IMG/VR virus record: IMGVR_UViG_3300036944_000092
Coordinates: 1 to 42,787 of that record
Strand: one strand, 5' to 3'
Length of the DNA stretch: 42,787 nt
Origin: a virus
Shown: piece after piece, positions 13,606 through 23,383 of the stretch
Layout: every line of letters begins with the position of its first letter
Position numbering within the stretch: position 1 is the first letter of the stretch
Program-made: the position numbers and the translations under genes
Notes under the pieces: generated by a model
Seen by the model: only the letters and a program-made list of their open reading frames with translations
Databases searched by the model: none
Told to the model about the DNA's origin: nothing

Positions 13606-16188
13606 CTATCGGGCGAAGTGCGGTGCCATGTTCTTGATGAACCATTCGGCACGGTTAGGTGTTTGCTCAGCCCACTTGGAGCTGCGGACTTCCTTGACGA
13701 AGCTGTTCCAGTCCACCTTGGCAATCGCGTCAGCGGTGCGTTGGTGATCATCGAAACCGGCAGCGCCCAGTTGGAACACAGCACCCGCCAGGGCAGCCTT
13801 GGCCCGACCGTCACGGACACCGAGTTGACCGGCCAGCTGAGAGCCGACCTGCATCGCGTTGTCTGTGTCTTCGCGGAACCACTGCTCGGCCTGGGCCTTG
13901 CTGATCTTGTCGCCTTCCTTCATTTGACCGGTGACGTTGTGGCCGATACCCACGGCGAGGCCGTTGCGGTCCTTGTACACCGTGTCACGGTACGACTCAA
14001 AGCCAGCCAGCTCCTTGCGGAAGTTGTAGGCGGCACGCACGGGGATACCGTAGGTGTTGCCACCGTCGATGCGGAAGGCCGTACCAGCAACCTCGACAGG
14101 CGCACCGAAGTGGGCTGCCTCAGCTTCAGCGAATACCCGCTCATTGTCGGCACGGATGCGTCGACCAATCTCAGGCGCATCCACCGGGGTACGCCGTGCA
14201 ACCACACCGTCAGCGCTGACCTGGATATTCTCCAGCACGCCGGTCGAGCGGTTGTACTGGAACGACGACTCGTAACCCGAGGCATCTGCCGGGTGCATCT
14301 GGGAGAGCATGCGACCGATCAGCTGCTTGTCGTTGCTTTGGAAGACAGTCTGCAAGTCCACGCCACGCGGCATGATCAGCGAGCGACGTGCCTCGCCTGT
14401 ACCGGCCCAGCCACGCTCACCCACTTGAATGGTGCGTGCCTGTACGTTGGCAACTGCCATCTCCAACGCCGCTTCAGGGGACAGACCCATGTTGTTGCGG
14501 TCGGAGGTAATGCTGCTCACTTCATCCTGCAATGCCGCGCCCAGTTGGGCAGCGTGCAGCGGGTTGGTGGACAGGTTGCTGTTGCCGGTCAGGGCGTTGC
14601 CGATGCGACCGAAGAAGCCCGAGGACACTTCGCTGTCGATCCGTTCCTGCACGGTGGTCTTGAACTTGTTGGTCTGCATCCCGGCTTGCAGGTTGTCCAG
14701 CTTGGCGAAGTCTTCCTTGGCCGTAGCGTACTCCTTGATAGCCTGGGTTGGGGCAACGCCCTTGTCCTGCTGGGTCAAGATGTACGCCATCTGTGCCTGG
14801 GTGTCCTTCGGCATGGCCGACAGCAGCACGCCACGGGCACCGGGGTTCTTCTGCTCGGCCAGTGTCAGGGTCGACACCACACCGTTCAGGGATTCCACGA
14901 GGTCTTCACTCACCGGGGCCTTGTCGGTAGAAGCAGCGACAGCCCGAACGGACTGCGCAATCGTCTCACCGAAAGATTTTGGGAGTACACCGATGTCCAG
15001 GCCATGGGTCATGCCCATCTGCAAACGCTGGGGCAGGCCCACACCCTGTGCAGCCAACTGCTTGTCCATCTGGTCGATGGCTTCCTGGCCGGTGTAGCCC
15101 AGTGCGGCCATGGCGTTCAAGTCGCGGTTGCCCACGGCTGCCATCAGACCGCTCATGTCGTCCTTGTTACCCAGGCCCTTGATGTACTTGGCGCGCAGCT
15201 GCTTGCCCTGGTCGTAGGACATGTGGCCGGAGGTGGTGCGGCTGGTGATGTATTCGTTCAGCTCGTCCGTGGACGCAAGCCCGGCAATCACCTTGCCTTC
15301 AAACTCCCCATCCTGCTGCACGAATGCCAGCGAGTCGGTTGCCTCGGTGCGGACCTTGGAGTCGCGCAATGCTGCGTCGATCTTCTGGCGTTCCTTGAAC
15401 GAGATGCTGTTGAGCATACCCGATTCGCGGAACTGCTCGACCACGCCACGTTGATCGTTATTGATCAGCGCGTGGACGTACTCGATGGCCGTGGCCTCCC
15501 GACTGCCCACTGGGAGCTTGTCGGTGGTCAGCACGTCTTGGAAGAACAGGGCAGCACGCTCTGCCTGGGCAGGACCGTCCGCCTCACCGGCCTTCTGCAA
15601 GTCGGTGATGATTTGGTTGCCCTGGGCCAAGTAAGCCTTGCTGCCTTGTTCAATCGACCACTGCGCATACGCTTGGCCTTGCTTGGCGAACAGGGACTCT
15701 TCCAGCTTGGTCTGGTTCGTCAGGGCCGACATCTGCCCGCGCTGCGACAACTCACCGAACTGCTCAGTGAACGCCGCTGCCCGTTCCTGCACCACCTTCT
15801 GGAACTCGACGGGCGACATGCTCTTGCCCTTGGTGGCGATGAACGTGTCCATCTCCCGCGCCATGTCCGCTTGGTGGATGCGGTAGTCTTGGTCCTGATA
15901 CCCGCCGTTGACGAAGGACCGGGTGAAGACGTTGGAGTCCACAGTCTCCTGTGCCTGCCCCGCCATACGTGCCCGGCTGCCCTCCAAGTATGCCATCTGG
16001 GCCTGCTGGTCCGCAGCCTGACCAGCAGCTTGTCCAAACAGGCCGACCAGACCTTGCAGGGCTTGGTTGCCAGCGTTGTCGACCTCTTCAGGGCGACGAC
16101 GTTCGCCTGGGCCGAGACGGAGCGCACTTAGTTGAGTGCCGCCTTCGGACTTGCGCAGATTGAACTGCTCGCTGGTACGTTCTACCAT
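13606..16188 (-). CDS. Internal virion protein C with C-terminal lysozyme domain, 860 aa
   Basis: A core protein ejected with the DNA. Most of it is helical and Gln/Ala-rich. Residues about 725-830 form a T4-lysozyme-like domain: GFESYRDTVYKD gives the catalytic Glu and the Asp nine residues later, followed by GLAVGIGHN and a helical part. The residue expected to be Thr (E-x8-D-x5-T) is Val. phiKMV gp36 likewise carries a C-terminal muralytic domain, used to open peptidoglycan during entry. AGGAGG lies upstream of ATG 16188. Confidence 0.9.
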   Translation of the reverse strand: MVERTSEQFNLRKSEGGTQLSALRLGPGERRRPEEVDNAGNQALQGLVGLFGQAAGQAADQQAQMAYLEGSRARMAGQAQETVDSNVFTRSFVNGGYQDQDYRIHQADMAREMDTFIATKGKSMSPVEFQKVVQERAAAFTEQFGELSQRGQMSALTNQTKLEESLFAKQGQAYAQWSIEQGSKAYLAQGNQIITDLQKAGEADGPAQAERAALFFQDVLTTDKLPVGSREATAIEYVHALINNDQRGVVEQFRESGMLNSISFKERQKIDAALRDSKVRTEATDSLAFVQQDGEFEGKVIAGLASTDELNEYITSRTTSGHMSYDQGKQLRAKYIKGLGNKDDMSGLMAAVGNRDLNAMAALGYTGQEAIDQMDKQLAAQGVGLPQRLQMGMTHGLDIGVLPKSFGETIAQSVRAVAASTDKAPVSEDLVESLNGVVSTLTLAEQKNPGARGVLLSAMPKDTQAQMAYILTQQDKGVAPTQAIKEYATAKEDFAKLDNLQAGMQTNKFKTTVQERIDSEVSSGFFGRIGNALTGNSNLSTNPLHAAQLGAALQDEVSSITSDRNNMGLSPEAALEMAVANVQARTIQVGERGWAGTGEARRSLIMPRGVDLQTVFQSNDKQLIGRMLSQMHPADASGYESSFQYNRSTGVLENIQVSADGVVARRTPVDAPEIGRRIRADNERVFAEAEAAHFGAPVEVAGTAFRIDGGNTYGIPVRAAYNFRKELAGFESYRDTVYKDRNGLAVGIGHNVTGQMKEGDKISKAQAEQWFREDTDNAMQVGSQLAGQLGVRDGRAKAALAGAVFQLGAAGFDDHQRTADAIAKVDWNSFVKEVRSSKWAEQTPNRAEWFIKNMAPHFAR

Positions 16189-16196
16189 GAGACCTC

Positions 16197-16826
16197 CTAC
16201 GAGTTGATTGTGAAGCCGCCAGTGCTTGGCGCAGCGAATGTCTCAGCGACACCTGCTGCTGGCGTACCTGGGGTTGGCGTCCCACCTCCGAAGAAGTTGA
16301 AGCCACTCCCGCCGCCGAACTTCATTTGGTTATTGAGATACGAGCTGCCCAGGGTACTGAGGGTCGCCAGCAGCGGGGAGCTTTGGTTGGCGTATGGGTT
16401 CTGTTGCCCCATGAGCGCCGACGATGCAGACTGCACGACCGAGCGGATACTGTTCTGGATGTTGTACTGTCCAGCCTCCAGCGCCTGCTCGGTTGCCGTG
16501 CGGGCCTCGCCCAGCTCCCGGTCGATGTCGCCAAGGACAGCATCGACTGAGGCACCTTTGACCTGGGCCGCAGCAGCGTTGGCCGATGCGGTGCCCTGGG
16601 CGCTGTACGCCATCTTGTCGGCCTGCTGTAGTTCCTTGGCAGCTTGGACGCGAAGCATCCCGTTCTGCAAGTTGTACGAAGAGACCTCTTGGTAGGCGTT
16701 CGCAATCGTCCGGTCATCGGCAGCCTTCGCCGCCTTGTTCTGCGCCTTGATTTCCTTCTTGCGCCGGTCATTATCCAGCTTGGCCTTGATGCCCGACGCT
16801 GCCGCCTGGGCAAGCATCATCCACAT
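16197..16826 (-). CDS. Internal virion protein B, 209 aa
   Basis: It lies between tail tubular protein B and the lysozyme-bearing core protein, the place of T7 gp14 or its phiKMV counterpart. The N-terminus (MWMMLAQAAASGIKAKL) is followed by a charged helical region with many Lys and Ala residues. The C-terminus is Gly- and Asn-rich (FGGGSGFNFFGGGTP), suited to inserting in or spanning the outer membrane after ejection. AGGAGG precedes ATG 16826. The name rests on position, size and composition. Confidence 0.8.
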   Translation of the reverse strand: MWMMLAQAAASGIKAKLDNDRRKKEIKAQNKAAKAADDRTIANAYQEVSSYNLQNGMLRVQAAKELQQADKMAYSAQGTASANAAAAQVKGASVDAVLGDIDRELGEARTATEQALEAGQYNIQNSIRSVVQSASSALMGQQNPYANQSSPLLATLSTLGSSYLNNQMKFGGGSGFNFFGGGTPTPGTPAAGVAETFAAPSTGGFTINS

Positions 16827-16827
16827 A

Positions 16828-19161
16828 TCACATCCTCCTGAACTGCTGATGGAACCGGAACCCGTACTCGATAGAGCGCACGTTCAGGTCATAGTAGTCA
16901 CTGCTCGACAAGGTAAGCGAGGCAGTAGCCAAGTCTACTCGGCCAGGGACGGTGACGGTTGCGGTGTCTGCCAGTGGCAGCCCGGCACCGAGTCGTTGCG
17001 AGAACAACCGCATCGGTGTGGTGGTTTGGGGAACGCCCATTCGCGCTGCATCGCTGACAACGTAGGTAAAGAGACCAGTGTTTGCCACCGAGACCCGGTA
17101 CTTGTGCAGCACGCCACGGCTAGTCGTGATAGGTACATCTTTCGCATCCTTGAGGACCGGTGGGGTCAGGGTGAACGACGACTCATACAGATAGCCCACG
17201 GCGTAGCGCTCGCCCACCAATGCCTCCGGGATATCCAGGTCCGTGGTGGTTGTCCCACGCACGTTGCTGAATACCTTCTGGCCCAGGTAGGCGTTGTCGC
17301 CTTCCAGCTTGAAAGCCCGCAGGTCAGTGCCCATGTCCAACACGTAGTTGGGCACAGTCAACTTCCCCGGCACCGTGCAGGTCGCTTCCGTGAAGAAGTC
17401 GAGGCGCGGTACGGTTGGCGAGATATCACCCGCACCACGCTGCAAGTCAATGCGGCAGAGGTACAGCGTACCCTCCACACCGAACAGGCAGATCAGTACG
17501 TCGCCCGAGAAGTAGGCGTCGACCACCGGCCAGTCGAAGCGCCACTTGTGCCAGGACTGGTGGACCTTCTCCGATTGGTTCCACAGGTACTCGTGAATGA
17601 CCAGCTCATTATGGTCGGCTGTACCGGCCACCATGATGTTCGATGTCGTGGAAGACACCATGAAACGCCAAGGTCCCTGGATGTACCGGGGAATATGGCT
17701 GGTCACGTCGTCGGCAACGTACTGGCTGTCAGCGTACTGCGAGGGTGTCATCTCATGCACACCGACGTAGCCGAGGCTTCGCGGTGCGCCGAAGAAGATG
17801 GAGCGACCGGCGGCGGTAGGTTCGGCGCTGGTGTCCACTTCGTATCGGGTCATGAGCGCAACGTTAGCGGTACGCGGCGTCACCATACTGTTGCCGGGGA
17901 TGATTCCCTGGTAGTGCCGGGAGAACATCACGAGGTCTTTGTTAAAGTTCAGGGCGTACTCGTATGGAGCCGTGAGGCTGCCTTGCGCTGCCACTTCGAT
18001 CGGATCGTTGTCCGCGACGGTGCTAAGCGTGCTTCGAAAGAATCGCAGAGGGTTGTCGGACGCCGAGAGGCAAGCGTACTCATTGCTGAGGAAGACGAGC
18101 CGTCCTTGGAAGGCTGCCATTCCCGTGATACCTTGGGTAATGAACTTGAGAAGTGGGTTTGACTTCTCGTCCCCGGCAGCTCGACGCTCATAGGTGGGTG
18201 CCTCCAGCTTGTACTCGTTGGTCGTCTCGTCCTGCGTCATCCGCAGTGGGAGGTTGGAGAGGTCCTTCAGGTCCTCCCAGTTAGCGTCTTCGATCCAGCG
18301 CTTCTCAGCGTCGTTGTACCGATAGAACACCTTGACGTTGCTCCCGCCAGTTGCCACGATGATGTTGTTCATCACCAACGGCAGACGTGCAGGCAGCTCT
18401 GCCGCATCCCGGATACTCATCGCGTTACTGCACCGCATGTAAGCGGAGCCGGATGTGGTCGAGATAGTCGGCTTGGCCGTGGCGCACTGGATCGAGGCGA
18501 AGGTGCCTTCGACCGTGATGGTCACGCCATAGGCCGTCCAGGCTGCCCGTGCCAACTCGGCCAGTCGGCTGGTGATGTACTCCGGCGTTGCCTCGGCAAC
18601 CGTGGAGACTGGTGTGGTGTACGTCACCGTGTTGCTGGTTGGTGGGTCCACGCTCCGGTCGGTGATGGTCAGGGTGTACGCCTTCTGGAAGGCACCTGCC
18701 GCCACATAGTAGTAGCCCCAATGCGCCGGGTCAGGATACTTCGCCCTGTCTGCTGCTGCCGTAACCACGGCCTTCTGTTCGACGTTGCAAAGCCACACTG
18801 CGTCGTTCAGGGTCACCAGCCGCAAGCTGCGGGCAACGGCTGCCTTGAGGTAGTCGTGCTGGAAGTCTGCCAGGGCAACCCCAGTGGCTTCCTCGACAAC
18901 CTTGACCGTACCGTTGACCGCATCACAGATCAGCGAGACCGCTGTGCCGCCGATGTCAGTGTTGTACTGTCGGACGCTTTTCACGTCGGTGAAGGTGCCA
19001 ACTGCTGTCACTGCCTCGACACTCGCGCGACGGCGAAGGCCAGCTACAAGGTCGCTCGTCATGTTGAGCTGCGCTTGTAGCTGGCCGGGGAGTCGATCCT
19101 GTGCTGCTTGCTGGCTCACACCGAACACGAGGTTCTTGTACGAGCTTTCTTGATACGCCAT
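16828..19161 (-). CDS. Tail tubular protein B (nozzle), 777 aa
   Basis: A T7 gp12-like protein forming the tail nozzle. It starts MAYQESSYKNLVFGVSQQAA, a typical opening of this family in which SYKNLxxGVSQQ is well conserved. The remaining sequence is beta-rich with many Thr and Val residues. Length agrees with the family (about 750-800 aa). It directly follows tail tubular protein A and precedes the core proteins, as expected. Confidence 0.93.
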   Translation of the reverse strand: MAYQESSYKNLVFGVSQQAAQDRLPGQLQAQLNMTSDLVAGLRRRASVEAVTAVGTFTDVKSVRQYNTDIGGTAVSLICDAVNGTVKVVEEATGVALADFQHDYLKAAVARSLRLVTLNDAVWLCNVEQKAVVTAAADRAKYPDPAHWGYYYVAAGAFQKAYTLTITDRSVDPPTSNTVTYTTPVSTVAEATPEYITSRLAELARAAWTAYGVTITVEGTFASIQCATAKPTISTTSGSAYMRCSNAMSIRDAAELPARLPLVMNNIIVATGGSNVKVFYRYNDAEKRWIEDANWEDLKDLSNLPLRMTQDETTNEYKLEAPTYERRAAGDEKSNPLLKFITQGITGMAAFQGRLVFLSNEYACLSASDNPLRFFRSTLSTVADNDPIEVAAQGSLTAPYEYALNFNKDLVMFSRHYQGIIPGNSMVTPRTANVALMTRYEVDTSAEPTAAGRSIFFGAPRSLGYVGVHEMTPSQYADSQYVADDVTSHIPRYIQGPWRFMVSSTTSNIMVAGTADHNELVIHEYLWNQSEKVHQSWHKWRFDWPVVDAYFSGDVLICLFGVEGTLYLCRIDLQRGAGDISPTVPRLDFFTEATCTVPGKLTVPNYVLDMGTDLRAFKLEGDNAYLGQKVFSNVRGTTTTDLDIPEALVGERYAVGYLYESSFTLTPPVLKDAKDVPITTSRGVLHKYRVSVANTGLFTYVVSDAARMGVPQTTTPMRLFSQRLGAGLPLADTATVTVPGRVDLATASLTLSSSDYYDLNVRSIEYGFRFHQQFRRM

Positions 19162-19162
19162 A

Positions 19163-19717
19163 TTAAGTCCTCAGACTGCGGCGCCAGCGCTGAACCTGCT
19201 TGCGCTCACGGCTGTTCTGTTTGCGTTGGACCGTGTGGTCGCCGTTGACCTGCCCGATGTACTCGTCGCGGGTCGCTTCCAGCTTCTGGCAGATGTCATC
19301 GTTACCGATGTCCGACAGGTACGTTGCATGCGCTACGGTGTAGGCCACGGCGTACTGCGCCACCTCGTTCAAGTCCTCGAAGGGAATGTCGATGATGATG
19401 CGCCCGGTCACGTCTTCTTTGACGAAGATGCTGCCGGTGTCCGTGTCAGCAATGCGCCGACCAACCCACTTGTGCCGGGACTCTTCTGGGAAGAACTTCA
19501 GCGTGTTGAGGGGACATACCACCTCGCCGTTAGGCATTTGCTTGATGGTGTGCTTGTAGTACGTGTTGAACCAGTAGCCCTCGCTGAGCAACTTGATCCG
19601 GGCCTCTTCCATAGCAGGCAGGACCAGGGCAAGCGTAGGGTACTGCTCGTCAATGCTGGTGACCGGGATTTCACCGATCTTACGCAAGACGAGGTTGACG
19701 GCACCGAGTAGGTCCAT
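19163..19717 (-). CDS. Tail tubular protein A (gatekeeper), 184 aa
   Basis: The T7 gp11-like adaptor joining portal to nozzle and closing the packaged head. The N-terminus MDLLGAVNLVLRKIGEIPVT is characteristic of the family, and the length is standard. AGGAGG stands four bases before ATG 19717. It is the first gene after the capsid terminator, so its expression depends on read-through. The C-terminus is strongly basic (KQNSRERKQVQRWRRSLRT). Confidence 0.92.
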   Translation of the reverse strand: MDLLGAVNLVLRKIGEIPVTSIDEQYPTLALVLPAMEEARIKLLSEGYWFNTYYKHTIKQMPNGEVVCPLNTLKFFPEESRHKWVGRRIADTDTGSIFVKEDVTGRIIIDIPFEDLNEVAQYAVAYTVAHATYLSDIGNDDICQKLEATRDEYIGQVNGDHTVQRKQNSRERKQVQRWRRSLRT

Positions 19718-19731
19718 CTTGCCTCCTAAGC

Positions 19732-19768
19732 AAAAAATACCCCACCCACCGTTAGGTAGATGGGGTAT
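19732..19768 (-). terminator. Intrinsic terminator directly after the capsid gene
   Basis: On the minus strand ATACCCCA (19768-19761) pairs with TGGGGTAT (19744-19737) in a perfect eight-base stem, followed by a six-base T run (19737-19732). It lies between the capsid stop and the tail tubular A start, exactly where T7 has its late terminator. Partial termination here would give much more capsid than tail mRNA. Confidence 0.92.
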
Positions 19769-19774
19769 CGGGTA

Positions 19775-20767
19775 TTACAGGCCGGTCACTTCAACGATTG
19801 CGGCGGCGTCTGCACGGCGCTGGGCAATGTTGTAGGACTGGTAGGTGTCCAGCACCCAGCAGAACTCACGCTTGTCTTCCCAGTAGTCGCCGGTGATGGC
19901 GTGTACTTGGGCGGAGACGAGGGTCTTCGACGGGATGATGGTGATCATGCGGCGCTTCGCTTCTTCAGCGGTCACGTTGAACGCATCGCCCAGTGGGTTG
20001 TCGGTGATAACCGAGGTAACCACACGCGGGGTCTCGACCAGACGCACACCGTTGAGGATGGCGATACGCGAACGAGCGAAGTCGTTCACACCACCGAGAG
20101 CCTGGAACTCGACGTTCATCAGCTTCTTGTGGTCCAGCAGCAGGGTGAAGATGCGCGGGTCTACGAAGGTGATGCCTTCGCTGTACACAGCGTCGGACAG
20201 GTCGCGCAGGATCAGCTGCTCGATGCCTTCGCGGTGGGCACGTACCAGGGCGTCAGCGTCTGCTTCAGCGTTACCCGGCAGACCGGTGACGGTCGCTTGG
20301 GTCAGGATGCCGTTGTGGAACGCGCCTTCCAGGCCAGTAGGCGCAACGAAGTCAGCGCACTTAGCAGCCATGATCAGGCAGGCTTGGTCGAATTGCTTCG
20401 CCAGGGCAATACCGTCTTCTTCAGCAGTTTCTTTGCGCATGTCCAGGTCGCTGGTCCACTGATCGAACTTGTCGAATTCGTGGCGAGCGTACAGCACAGT
20501 GTCCACCAGCAAGGTGAACTTGTCGTTCACAACGCGGGAGCTTACGAGCTTCTCGCCAGTCTTACGACCACCGATCTTCACAGCGCCTACGCGGTCGATA
20601 CGGGCAGTGTTGGTGCCGCGCAGCTGACGGATGTTCATCACCGACGCCAGCTGAGAGCTGTAGCCGAAGGATTTGTCGACGATGCCCAGGTGTTCTTCAA
20701 TGTGGATATCCACATCAGCATCAGGGCCAGCCCATTGTGGACGAGTCAGATCAGCAAGTACAGTCAT
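19775..20767 (-). CDS. Major capsid protein, 330 aa
   Basis: The T7 gp10-like shell protein with HK97 fold, assembled on the scaffold. It starts MTVLADLTRPQWAGPDADVD. The sequence includes conserved-looking elements of podophage capsids (MNIRQLRGTNTARIDRVGAV near residues 44-63, and DPRIFTLLLDHKKLMN). TAAGGA precedes the ATG. Its own phage promoter (20840-20861) and following terminator give a short dedicated high-level transcript. Confidence 0.95.
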   Translation of the reverse strand: MTVLADLTRPQWAGPDADVDIHIEEHLGIVDKSFGYSSQLASVMNIRQLRGTNTARIDRVGAVKIGGRKTGEKLVSSRVVNDKFTLLVDTVLYARHEFDKFDQWTSDLDMRKETAEEDGIALAKQFDQACLIMAAKCADFVAPTGLEGAFHNGILTQATVTGLPGNAEADADALVRAHREGIEQLILRDLSDAVYSEGITFVDPRIFTLLLDHKKLMNVEFQALGGVNDFARSRIAILNGVRLVETPRVVTSVITDNPLGDAFNVTAEEAKRRMITIIPSKTLVSAQVHAITGDYWEDKREFCWVLDTYQSYNIAQRRADAAAIVEVTGL

Positions 20768-20810
20768 GTTGCATCCTTACATTATTGGGGTTGTGGATCA
20801 AGGGACCAGT

Positions 20811-20839
20811 GGATACGCCGTAAAGACGTACCGTAATCC
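20811..20839 (-). ncRNA. 5' hairpin of the capsid transcript
   Basis: GGATTACG (20839-20832) pairs with CGTATCC (20817-20811) on the minus strand with one bulged base. The hairpin starts within about ten bases of the predicted transcription start. A 5'-terminal stem would protect an abundant mRNA from decay. The fold is inferred from base pairing only. Confidence 0.45.
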
Positions 20840-20861
20840 CTTCTCTCCGGAGTATGTGACA
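20840..20861 (-). promoter_or_regulatory. Phage RNA polymerase promoter for the capsid gene
   Basis: On the minus strand, TGTCACATACTCCGGAGAGA plus AG, preceded by AT-rich TTTAAT. It lies between the scaffold stop (20868) and capsid start. Identity of 22 bases with the 24.3-kb and 3.3-kb copies defines the motif. The GGAGAGA end resembles the initiation sequence GGGAGA of T7 promoters. Confidence 0.88.
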
Positions 20862-20867
20862 ATTAAA

Positions 20868-21830
20868 TCAGATGCCCTGGGACTTGCCCAGACGGCGCAT
20901 TTTGACCGATTCGGCGTACTGCTCAGGCGTTACGCCACGCTTGGAGATGTTGGCGATATGCTCGGCCTGGGTCAAGCCCTTCTGACCGCCTGGGAGGCCC
21001 AGGGCAGGTGCGTTGTGGGAAATGGCGCCACCCTGTGCCACAGCGAACTGCGTCACCATCTTGGCGGCGTGGGCCATCTTGGCGCGGTCACCCGAGTTCA
21101 GCAGGTCAGCCACGATCTGGCGTTCCATCGGGTCGGCCTTCTCGGAGTACAGCTTGGCTGCGTGATCCCACTGCGCCTCGCCGCCAGCGGCCTTGTGGAC
21201 CTCTGCGACGGATTGGTCAGTGTAGGCGTTGATGTAGTTGATCACATCGCTGCTGACCTTGATGATCTTGTCAGCGGCTTCCTTGCCCAGCTTCTCGGTC
21301 AGGTAGCCCACATCAATGAAGCGGGAGTCGGACTCGTCGGCGGCACGGCCAAAGGCACGCGCCACGTCCAGGCCGTTGTCGGTGCAGAAGCTATCGAGGT
21401 AACCCACAGCCGGGGCCAAGTTTACGTCGGCAGCGAACACACCGGCCAGATGGGCCACGGAGGCTTCCTGGGCGACTTCGGCTGGCTTGTCCGACGGCAG
21501 GGCCACAGGACCCAGTGCATCAGGGGCAGCCGGGGCCGCTGCTGGTGCAGGCGCTGGGGCCGGTTCTGCCGGGGCGTTCTGGCTCACATGGGACAGCATC
21601 GGGTTGACCGGGGCTGGCGCAGGAGCTGGTGCCGGGTTGGCGTTGAACGTCGGGTCAGCTGGTTGCAGGCTGGTGAACGGCTGGGATGCCGCAGGCTCGG
21701 TGGGGACGGCTACTGGAGCCGGTGCAGGGGCCGGAGCTGGCGCCGGGGCGGGTGCCTGGGGAGCTGCTGCGGAGGCTTGTGCTGCACGGCCAGCGAGACC
21801 AGCTGGGAGGTTCTGGTTATTAGTCGTCAT
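20868..21830 (-). CDS. Capsid scaffolding protein, 320 aa
   Basis: Located between portal and capsid as in all T7-like phages. The N-terminus has a long alternating Ala-Pro tract (APAPAPAPAPAP, about residues 25-40) and more Ala/Pro segments to residue 110. It is followed by an acidic helical region and a C-terminus ending in basic residues (VKMRRLGKSQGI), the usual capsid-binding end of scaffolds. The ATG overlaps the portal stop. It should leave the prohead during maturation. Confidence 0.9.
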   Translation of the reverse strand: MTTNNQNLPAGLAGRAAQASAAAPQAPAPAPAPAPAPAPVAVPTEPAASQPFTSLQPADPTFNANPAPAPAPAPVNPMLSHVSQNAPAEPAPAPAPAAAPAAPDALGPVALPSDKPAEVAQEASVAHLAGVFAADVNLAPAVGYLDSFCTDNGLDVARAFGRAADESDSRFIDVGYLTEKLGKEAADKIIKVSSDVINYINAYTDQSVAEVHKAAGGEAQWDHAAKLYSEKADPMERQIVADLLNSGDRAKMAHAAKMVTQFAVAQGGAISHNAPALGLPGGQKGLTQAEHIANISKRGVTPEQYAESVKMRRLGKSQGI

Positions 21831-23383
21831 TGAGTGAGTCCTTCGATACCTTCGTTCACGGTAGCGCCTGCACCGAGCATGGCTGCTTGGGCGCCTTCTT
21901 GTGCTTGAGCTGCGGCCTGGGCCTTCGCTTCAGCTTCTGCTGCGATAACTTCCGGGTCCTTGAAGATGCGGGACACGTCTACCGAGCGGGAGTTGTAGAT
22001 CAGGTCAGCGACCTTGGACCCGTCTACGCGGGTGTCGAGCTGCGTCAGTGCCGGGACAATCGCCGCAATCTCTTGCGTGGCTGCCAGCAGGTTCTGCATC
22101 TCTACGGCCCGGCTCAACGCCGGGATACCAGTGAGGATCACTGGGCGATAGGCTTTGGTCACGAGGCCCATCATCAACTCGTCGGCCACATCGGCCATGC
22201 ACAGGTAGGCCAGTGGCCCTTGCAGAGTTTCTGCCAAGAGGGAGTACACCCCACCCAGCGTCGACTCGGCTTCCTTGGCGACTGCACGAATCTCTTCGGC
22301 AGTAACACGTTCGGCCTGTCGGGTGTTGCCCGTGTACATAAACGCCATGCTCAGCCGCTGGATAACCTCTCCAATGGACTCGCGCACTGCGTTGATCTTG
22401 TTGTAGTCGCCACGTTCATACGACGTGATGGCCGCAGTCTTACCCCGGACGTAATCGCCGGTGTCCGACTCTTGGTACTCGTCAATCACCCCGCCAGCCG
22501 ATTCGTCAACGACGTTCAGCAGGCTTAGCGCTTCCAGCTCGTACAAGCCCAGTTGCTCGGAGACCAACGATACCTTGGCGAAGTCGCCAGTGAAGTCCTC
22601 GACCAAACCTCGGCCATAGTGTTCACCGTCTGCCAAGTTCCACACGGTCACGATCCACGGCGCCAGATGTTCTGGGTAGCTCGACTCAGGGCCGACACGC
22701 AGACCATCAATCTCGTTCCACACCACGACGCGTTTGTTGACTGCGCCCGGCTGCTTCTCGATCACCGTGAAGTAGTCCATCATGCGATCCGGCTTGTACT
22801 GGCCCGGCTTCTTGCTGGTGTAGTCCGCTTGGACGTGTTCAGGCAGTTCATCAAACCGCATGATCTGTTTCAACACGATGTGGCGGTACTCACCATCAGC
22901 TGCACGACGAACGACGTAGGAACGAATGCTCCACACTGTCATCTTGCCGGTCTTCGGATCGCGGTAAGCGAGCGCATTGCCGGTGATGACCAACAGCTTC
23001 AACAGCCGCGTCAGCTTGGCCGTGGTGGCCTGAACAAACAACCGTTCAGTGGCCTCCCGATCCAAGCGCGCCAGCATGTTGTTGACCTCCTGTTCGTTGA
23101 TGCTCTTTTCGACAGCAGCAGCAAGCAACGATTTGGAAGGCATGTTCTTGAAGAAGGGGACGCCGCTGGGGAACAACGAGGCGACCAACTTCGCCGTCAG
23201 GTTGTTCGTCAGAAGTGCGCCCACCGATTGAAAGTCATGCTGTACAGTCTGATTGCTGACGTTCAACGGATCGACCATGGTGCTGCCCAGCGTGAAGGTT
23301 GCGAATTGCTCGCTCTTACGCACGACGGCCTCATCCCGATACTGCTGCCACATCTGCAACGCAGTCAGCGTCCCACGACTCAT
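21827..23383 (-). CDS. Portal (head-tail connector) protein, 518 aa
   Basis: The T7 gp8-like ring protein through which DNA is packaged and ejected. The family pattern is visible in the N-terminal part (LTALQMWQQYRDEAVVRKSE) and in the stretch MAFMYTGNTRQAERVTAEEI near residue 340. The length is typical. The start overlaps the preceding gene and its stop overlaps the scaffold start as ATGA. Confidence 0.95.
   Translation of the reverse strand: MSRGTLTALQMWQQYRDEAVVRKSEQFATFTLGSTMVDPLNVSNQTVQHDFQSVGALLTNNLTAKLVASLFPSGVPFFKNMPSKSLLAAAVEKSINEQEVNNMLARLDREATERLFVQATTAKLTRLLKLLVITGNALAYRDPKTGKMTVWSIRSYVVRRAADGEYRHIVLKQIMRFDELPEHVQADYTSKKPGQYKPDRMMDYFTVIEKQPGAVNKRVVVWNEIDGLRVGPESSYPEHLAPWIVTVWNLADGEHYGRGLVEDFTGDFAKVSLVSEQLGLYELEALSLLNVVDESAGGVIDEYQESDTGDYVRGKTAAITSYERGDYNKINAVRESIGEVIQRLSMAFMYTGNTRQAERVTAEEIRAVAKEAESTLGGVYSLLAETLQGPLAYLCMADVADELMMGLVTKAYRPVILTGIPALSRAVEMQNLLAATQEIAAIVPALTQLDTRVDGSKVADLIYNSRSVDVSRIFKDPEVIAAEAEAKAQAAAQAQEGAQAAMLGAGATVNEGIEGLTQ

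Noticed and set aside
13537-16131. 864-codon open frame on the plus strand
   Set aside because: It is the exact antisense of the internal virion protein C gene. The long opening follows from GC-rich codon bias; the product has no recognisable motif and no SD.
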